Below are positions 59,696 through 64,000 of a DNA stretch of 64,000 nucleotides, piece by piece. The DNA comes from an uncultured Mycoplasma sp. GTDB taxonomy: Bacteria > Bacillota_I > Bacilli_A > RF39 > UBA660. Position 1 is the first letter of the stretch. Every line of letters starts with the position of its first letter. A program made the position numbers and the translations under genes. The notes under the pieces are model-generated. The model had not been told where the DNA came from and did not search any database. It saw only the letters and a list, made by a program, of their open reading frames with translations. The DNA lies in NCBI GenBank assembly GCA_945947035.1, contig CAMEXD010000007.1:1-64000 (forward strand), given 5' to 3'.

Positions 59696-61830
59696 ACGCT
59701 TAAATCCCTATATACACTAGTAACATATTTTATATGACTTAGATTATTAATTAGATTTTCTAATTCTTCTTTGTCTTTAATTAAAACGACCATGGAATAG
59801 ACTAAATTATAACTTTTTTTAATTATACTTACATTTTCTAAGAATATAGAGTTATTTGAACAAGTTTGAACTATATCATTTATTAAATTATCTTTGGTAT
59901 TACTTTCTACGATTACTTTAGAATAATATTTGTTTTTTACTGCATTGCCAAAACTTGCATTAACAATACGACTTTCTTCTTTAACGTTAGGACATCTTCT
60001 TCTATGGATACTTATACCATTAGTTTTTGTGATATAACCTACGATATTATCACCTGGTATAGGTAAGCAACAATTTGCAATATGAGTTTTAATATTATCT
60101 TCATTACCAACAACAATATCATTTAAAATATCTTTTGGAATTGATTTGATTTCTAAATTTTTATCAATATTTTCTTTTGCATCTTGTTTTATTAATGTTT
60201 TACAAGATATTTTACCATTACCTATATTAAAATATAAGTCATCAAGATTATTTACTTTAAATTCATTAAACTTTTCTTCTAAATTTTCTTTTGATAAAAA
60301 TTCTGTAATTGATAATTTTTGTCTTCTAAGTTCTTTTTCAAGTGATTCTTTACCTAAAATAATGTAATCTTCTTTAGTTGTTTTATTAAAGAAACTTTTT
60401 ATTTTATTTTTTGCTTGGGTTGTTTTTACTATATTTAACCACTCACGAGATGGTCCTGCTTGATTTTTATTAATTGTTATTTTAACTATATCTGAGTTAT
60501 TTAATTTATATGATAATGGAACTATACAATCATTTACTATAGCACCACTTGTTTTATTACCTACTTCACTATGAATTTTATAAGCAAAATCAATCGGAGT
60601 TGATCCTTTTGGAAGTTCAAAAACATCTCCTTTTGGTGTATAAACATAAATATTATTACTTAACACTTCATTTTTTACACTATTTACAAATTCTTCTTCA
60701 GTTAATTTTTCTTGTTTTAATTCAATAATTGATTTATAAAATTGTAATTTTTGTTCAGTTACATTTTGCATTTCAACTGCAGCATTTTTTCCTTCTTTAT
60801 ATGCCCAATGTGAAGCAATACCATTTTCAGCAACTTCATCCATAGCATACGTCCTTATTTGGATTTCAAAAAGATTAGAAGAATTACCAAATACTGTTGT
60901 ATGAAGTGTTTGATAAAGATTAGTTTTAGGCATTGCAATATAATCTTTAAATCTTTTGGGAACTGGTTTAAATTTAGAATGAATAATACCAAGTGCTAAA
61001 TAACATTCTTGTTCTTTTTCTACTAAAATCCTGATTGCTAAAAGATCATAAATTTCATTAAAAGTTTTTCCTTTATCAAGTTTTCTATAAATACTATAAA
61101 TACTTTTTGCTCTACCTTTTATTTCATGTTTTATACCAATACCATTTAAAAGTTCTGATACTTCATTCATCATATCTTTTACAGCTTTTTCTCGTTCTTC
61201 TTTTTCAGTTTTAAGTTGTTCAACAATACTATTATAAGCATCAGGTTTTAAATATTTTAGTGATAAGTCTTCCAACTCACTTTTTATTTTATTCATACCT
61301 AAACGATGGGCAATTGGTGCAAGTATTTCTAATGTTTCATGCGCTTTTTCTTTTTGTTTTGCAATAGAAAGAGCATCTAATGTTCTCATGTTATGTAATC
61401 TATCTGCAAGTTTTATTATAATAACACGTACATCTTCACTCATTCCAACAATTATCTTTTTATAATATGATGTTAAATATTCATTTTCAGTTGAAATATT
61501 TAAACTATTTATTTTAGTTACTCCATCAACAAGTTTTAAAACAGTAGAACCAAACATTTCTTCTATTTCTTCTTTAGTAGTATTTGTATCTTCTAAAACA
61601 TCATGTAAAAGTCCTGCGATTATTGTTTCTTCATCCGCTTTTATTTCTGTAAGTATTATTGCAACATTTAAAGGATGAATAATATATTCTTCATTTGTTT
61701 TTCTTTTTTGTCCTTTATGACGTTCTTCTGCAAAAAGATATGCGTTTTTTATTTCATTTATTTCTTCTTCTTTTAAATATGATAATTTTTTTATTAATTC
61801 TTTATACAAATTTTCTTTTCTTGTTTTCAT
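59692..61830 (-). CDS. rsh: Bifunctional (p)ppGpp synthase/hydrolase Rsh
   Basis: Rsh, 712 residues, has an HD hydrolase domain (HKGQKRKTNEEYIIHPLNVA, GLLHDVLEDTN), a synthetase domain (GRAKSIYSIYRKLDKG, DLLAIRILV), TGS (VFELPKGSTPIDFAYKIHSE), a conserved Cys domain (CCLPIPGDNIVGY) and an ACT domain at the C-terminus. HD residues are intact. It sets the alarmone level in amino acid starvation. ATG 61830 with AGGTG upstream is chosen over GTG 61839. Confidence 0.96.
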   Translation of the reverse strand: MKTRKENLYKELIKKLSYLKEEEINEIKNAYLFAEERHKGQKRKTNEEYIIHPLNVAIILTEIKADEETIIAGLLHDVLEDTNTTKEEIEEMFGSTVLKLVDGVTKINSLNISTENEYLTSYYKKIIVGMSEDVRVIIIKLADRLHNMRTLDALSIAKQKEKAHETLEILAPIAHRLGMNKIKSELEDLSLKYLKPDAYNSIVEQLKTEKEEREKAVKDMMNEVSELLNGIGIKHEIKGRAKSIYSIYRKLDKGKTFNEIYDLLAIRILVEKEQECYLALGIIHSKFKPVPKRFKDYIAMPKTNLYQTLHTTVFGNSSNLFEIQIRTYAMDEVAENGIASHWAYKEGKNAAVEMQNVTEQKLQFYKSIIELKQEKLTEEEFVNSVKNEVLSNNIYVYTPKGDVFELPKGSTPIDFAYKIHSEVGNKTSGAIVNDCIVPLSYKLNNSDIVKITINKNQAGPSREWLNIVKTTQAKNKIKSFFNKTTKEDYIILGKESLEKELRRQKLSITEFLSKENLEEKFNEFKVNNLDDLYFNIGNGKISCKTLIKQDAKENIDKNLEIKSIPKDILNDIVVGNEDNIKTHIANCCLPIPGDNIVGYITKTNGISIHRRRCPNVKEESRIVNASFGNAVKNKYYSKVIVESNTKDNLINDIVQTCSNNSIFLENVSIIKKSYNLVYSMVVLIKDKEELENLINNLSHIKYVTSVYRDLSV

Positions 61831-61839
61831 ACATTTCAC

Positions 61840-62577
61840 CTATACCAAAAATAATAAAATAACAATAATAAGTCCTGTAATTATACCCAAATAGTTATAT
61901 TTATTATTTTTTTCATGAATTATTTCATCTAATATTTCAAAAAGTGATATATATAATATCATGCCTAGAGTTACACTAATTAATATGCCTAAAACAAAAT
62001 CAGTTAAAGTAAATAAGTGTACAAATATTGAGCCAATAAAGGTTGATAAAATAAGTGAAATTAAAAGAAATAAATTTTTACCTTTTATTTTTCCTTTTAA
62101 AGATAACGCAATAGTAAGAGCAAAAGGAATGTTATGAAGAATTACTGCTAAAAGCATTAAAAAGCCATTTCTAACATTATTTAGTGTTACTGTATATAGT
62201 GATGCTCCTTCGACAAAATTATGAATAACTATGGCAAGAGATGTCATAATACTAATATGCATAAGATTATCTTTATCTATTTTTGACTCAGAATTATGAT
62301 GATCTGGTACTAATTTATCTATAGCAAATGTTATTAAAAAACCAAGTAAAGTAAAAACAAAAATTATTAAATAAGAATATTTTACATTTGAAAAACACTC
62401 TAGTATTTCATCTAAAAGACCAAATAAACTCATACCAATCATTACTGAAAAAGTAAGACCAAGTAAAAAAACCAAAAAATTCTTTTTCTTTTTTAAATAT
62501 TTACTTAAAAATAGTACAAATAAAAAAAATGCTCCCACTAATAATGAAAATAAAAGTCCATACATACTATTTGTCAT
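61840..62577 (-). CDS. ZIP-family metal transporter
   Basis: ZIP permease, 245 residues, with eight hydrophobic segments. The binuclear site helices are visible: IVIHNFVEGASLYT and AVILHNIPFALTIALSLKG. A His-containing loop between helices 3 and 4 (VPDHHNSES) is typical. It would import divalent metals such as zinc or manganese. ATG 62577 overlaps the preceding gene by 11 bases. It precedes rsh by 9 bases. Confidence 0.88.
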   Translation of the reverse strand: MTNSMYGLLFSLLVGAFFLFVLFLSKYLKKKKNFLVFLLGLTFSVMIGMSLFGLLDEILECFSNVKYSYLIIFVFTLLGFLITFAIDKLVPDHHNSESKIDKDNLMHISIMTSLAIVIHNFVEGASLYTVTLNNVRNGFLMLLAVILHNIPFALTIALSLKGKIKGKNLFLLISLILSTFIGSIFVHLFTLTDFVLGILISVTLGMILYISLFEILDEIIHEKNNKYNYLGIITGLIIVILLFLV

Positions 62578-62794
62578 AAACCTCACCTCTTAATATTTTT
62601 ATTTTTGATATATCACACTTTAAAATATCATCTACAATTTTAGCAAGTGTTAAATCATGTGTTTTAGGCCATACCATTTTTGCTAAATAGTCCCAAATAT
62701 CTTTTGGAGCAATAATATTGCCATACTCTTTTGCTTTAATCTCTAATGCTGGTAAAACTTTTTTATACAATTCATCTAAACTATTAAAATCCAT
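62567..62794 (-). CDS. ComN-like post-transcriptional regulator
   Basis: Protein of 75 residues. LYKKVLPALEIKAKEYG, then APKDIWDYLAKMVWPK and LAKIVDDILKCDISKIK resemble ComN (YrzD), the small Bacillus regulator of comE mRNA. The identification is by eye. It is the first gene in a probable operon with the ZIP and rsh genes. Confidence 0.6.
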   Translation of the reverse strand: MDFNSLDELYKKVLPALEIKAKEYGNIIAPKDIWDYLAKMVWPKTHDLTLAKIVDDILKCDISKIKILRGEVYDK

Positions 62795-62911
62795 ACATCT
62801 TCCCCTTTTCTTACTATATTATATATTAAATTTATAAGAAAATAAAGTAAAAATACAGGTATTTATCATTTATTTTTTAACTTGTTTTTATTAGCCAATA
62901 ACTAATTATAA

Positions 62912-62939
62912 TTGACAAATAGAAAAATAATAGTATAAT
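62912..62939 (+). promoter_or_regulatory. Promoter of the 134-residue gene
   Basis: TTGACA (62912-62917) and TATAAT (62934-62939) are 16 bases apart. AAAGGAGA at 62954-62961 follows before ATG 62969. Confidence 0.75.
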
Positions 62940-62968
62940 ATTAATACAACTTAAAAAGGAGATAGATT

Positions 62969-63373
62969 ATGAGAAAAGATTCAATGAAAAATGTAGAAAC
63001 ACCATTAAAAAAATTTTATAGAGAAAATGGATGTCTAATAATTAAACCAAGATTTAAACAAGAATGGTTTAAATTTGTAAATACATCTGATTATAATACA
63101 ACTGATGTAGAATATACTTATATTTGTCTTGAACTTTTAAAAAGAGATAATTTAAGTTATAACACTTTACACGATTATCTATATCAAATTAAACCAAGTA
63201 ATTCAAGATTAAATATAGATTTTTCTATATTACAAGCAGCTCGTTTTAGTATATTCGGAAAAGAATTACATGATGAGTTAATTAATATTTTTGGTGATAT
63301 AACTACAAAAGAAGAACTTGATGCTGCAATTAAAGAATTAGAACAACCAAAAAAGAAAAATAGAAAAAGATAA
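62969..63373 (+). CDS. Uncharacterised 134-residue protein
   Basis: A soluble basic protein with no motif I recognise. It has KKFYRENGCLIIKPRFKQEW near the N-terminus and a Lys/Arg-rich end (EQPKKKNRKR). Promoter, ribosome binding site and terminator all fit, so it is a real single gene. Confidence 0.7.
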   Translation: MRKDSMKNVETPLKKFYRENGCLIIKPRFKQEWFKFVNTSDYNTTDVEYTYICLELLKRDNLSYNTLHDYLYQIKPSNSRLNIDFSILQAARFSIFGKELHDELINIFGDITTKEELDAAIKELEQPKKKNRKR

Positions 63374-63405
63374 GAAACTAGTGTCATGCTAGTTTTTATT
63401 TTTTG
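63374..63405 (+). terminator. Terminator after the 134-residue gene
   Basis: AAACTAG pairs with CTAGTTT around TGTCATG, followed by a T-rich tail. Confidence 0.7.
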
Positions 63406-63412
63406 GGAAAAT

Positions 63413-63441
63413 TTGACAAAAACATATTTTTGTGATATTAT
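63413..63441 (+). promoter_or_regulatory. Promoter of the Fic-family gene
   Basis: TTGACA (63413-63418) and TATTAT (63436-63441) are 17 bases apart, 25 bases before the start codon. Confidence 0.7.
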
Positions 63442-63465
63442 ATGCTACTAAAAGAAGGGGATATT

Positions 63466-64000
63466 ATGGAATTATTAGAAAGAATTGATGAAATTAAATT
63501 AAATGATAATAATAAGTATTATTTAGATGAAGTTTTAAATTCTTATGAAGAATATTTAGAAAAAATTAGTAAGTTTGATTCAAAACTTTTAAAATACTTC
63601 TTAGAAACATTAAAAGAAATGGAGTTAATCAACAATCAAGAAGCAGAAAAAGAAAGCACTATGTTAATGGTACTATATAAAAATAGTCATAGAAACGATT
63701 CATTAAAGACGATAGTAAAAATGTATTTAGAAAAAAGAGATATTACTAAAGAAGACTTAAAACAACTACATAAATTATTAATGTCAGGAACTCAAAATGA
63801 TTTAAAAGTAGATAACTTTAGAGACACTGATGATGAATTTGTTGGTGCTATTAATTCTGATGGAACTAAAAGAATCGATTATATGCCAGTTTTATCATCT
63901 GAAATTGAAAGTGATATAGAAAAAGTTTTAGATTTTTTAAATCATGGAAACGTTTCTAATCCTTTTATTAATCCATTTATTATTCATGCCATTATTGCAG
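63466..64000 (+). CDS. Fic-family protein, 3' end outside the window
   Basis: The open frame runs from ATG 63466, with AAGGGG upstream, through the window edge (178 codons seen). The N-terminal 100 residues are helical (EDLKQLHKLLMSG). Residues about 114-178 match the Fic N-terminal region: FRDTDDEFVGAINSDGTKRI, DYMPVLSSEIES and NPFINPFIIHAIIA. The catalytic HPFxxGNGR motif would fall just past the edge, so activity cannot be judged. Fic proteins AMPylate targets, some as toxins. Confidence 0.75.
   Translation, partial: MELLERIDEIKLNDNNKYYLDEVLNSYEEYLEKISKFDSKLLKYFLETLKEMELINNQEAEKESTMLMVLYKNSHRNDSLKTIVKMYLEKRDITKEDLKQLHKLLMSGTQNDLKVDNFRDTDDEFVGAINSDGTKRIDYMPVLSSEIESDIEKVLDFLNHGNVSNPFINPFIIHAIIA

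Noticed and set aside
1-64000. Mollicute code 4 (TGA as Trp)
   Set aside because: Conserved proteins such as PolC, GlmS and Rsh are full length with TGG for Trp, and TGA serves as a stop (for example dtd).

Overview
The window is chromosomal DNA from a strongly AT-rich, single-membrane Bacillota (Bacilli-like) bacterium using the standard code. The evidence is wall teichoic acid synthesis and export genes, MurT/GatD, PolC, an archaeal-type AspRS, a glmS ribozyme, the sporulation proteins SpoIVB and SpoIIM, and a Tad pilus without a secretin. The base composition and gene repertoire fit uncultured gut lineages around Erysipelotrichales/RF39, but genus cannot be read from the sequence.

Layout. 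0.1-7.1 kb: hisS, aspS, ttcA, a PAP2 membrane protein, a probable 6S RNA, nusB, xseA, xseB. 7.1-15.6 kb: a teichoic acid operon (tarI, tarJ, three CDP-polyol transferase genes, one fused to a GT2 glycosyltransferase, and the tagGH exporter). 15.7-26.9 kb: spoIVB, glmS with its ribozyme, a DUF2179-type protein, a 30-residue membrane peptide, spoIIM, mnmA, an ATP-grasp ligase, a lipid flippase, murT, a gatD that lacks its catalytic residues, and an HTH regulator. 27.48-34.87 kb: an integrated filamentous phage (inovirus). 35.4-44.5 kb: lipoprotein, deoB, xerD, rarA, a zinc dehydrogenase, tcdA, a type III toxin-antitoxin locus (toxI repeats and a frameshifted toxN), a second ATP-grasp ligase, alr and a divergent XRE regulator. 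44.6-50.0 kb: a Tad pilus operon ending in yebC. 50.0-64.0 kb: a DUF192 protein, a divergent Ddl-like ligase, polC, a broken DUF1016 nuclease gene, an AI-2E family protein, dtd, rsh, a ZIP transporter, a ComN-like regulator, and the start of a Fic gene.

The central discovery is the inovirus. It is about 7.36 kb, bounded by two 28-bp dif-like XerCD sites that share an 18-bp core. It encodes a Rep_trans-type initiator, a Zot/pI-type assembly ATPase, a 62-residue candidate coat protein, two large signal-peptide-bearing virion protein candidates, and a string of small membrane proteins. Several are below 60 codons and coupled by overlapping TAATG junctions. Its intergenic regions hold strong hairpins that are candidates for the replication origin and packaging signal. 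A decayed copy of one phage gene lies just outside the right dif, so the site has probably been used more than once. Host genes run mostly on + to the left of the element and mostly on - to its right, converging on it, and xerD lies 2.2 kb away. All of this fits the dif being the real replication-terminus site.

Other points of note are the type III toxin-antitoxin locus with an 8-A homopolymer frameshift in the toxin, the GatD without Cys or His catalytic residues, the Ddl paralogue missing a metal ligand, and a 13-cysteine tail on HisRS.
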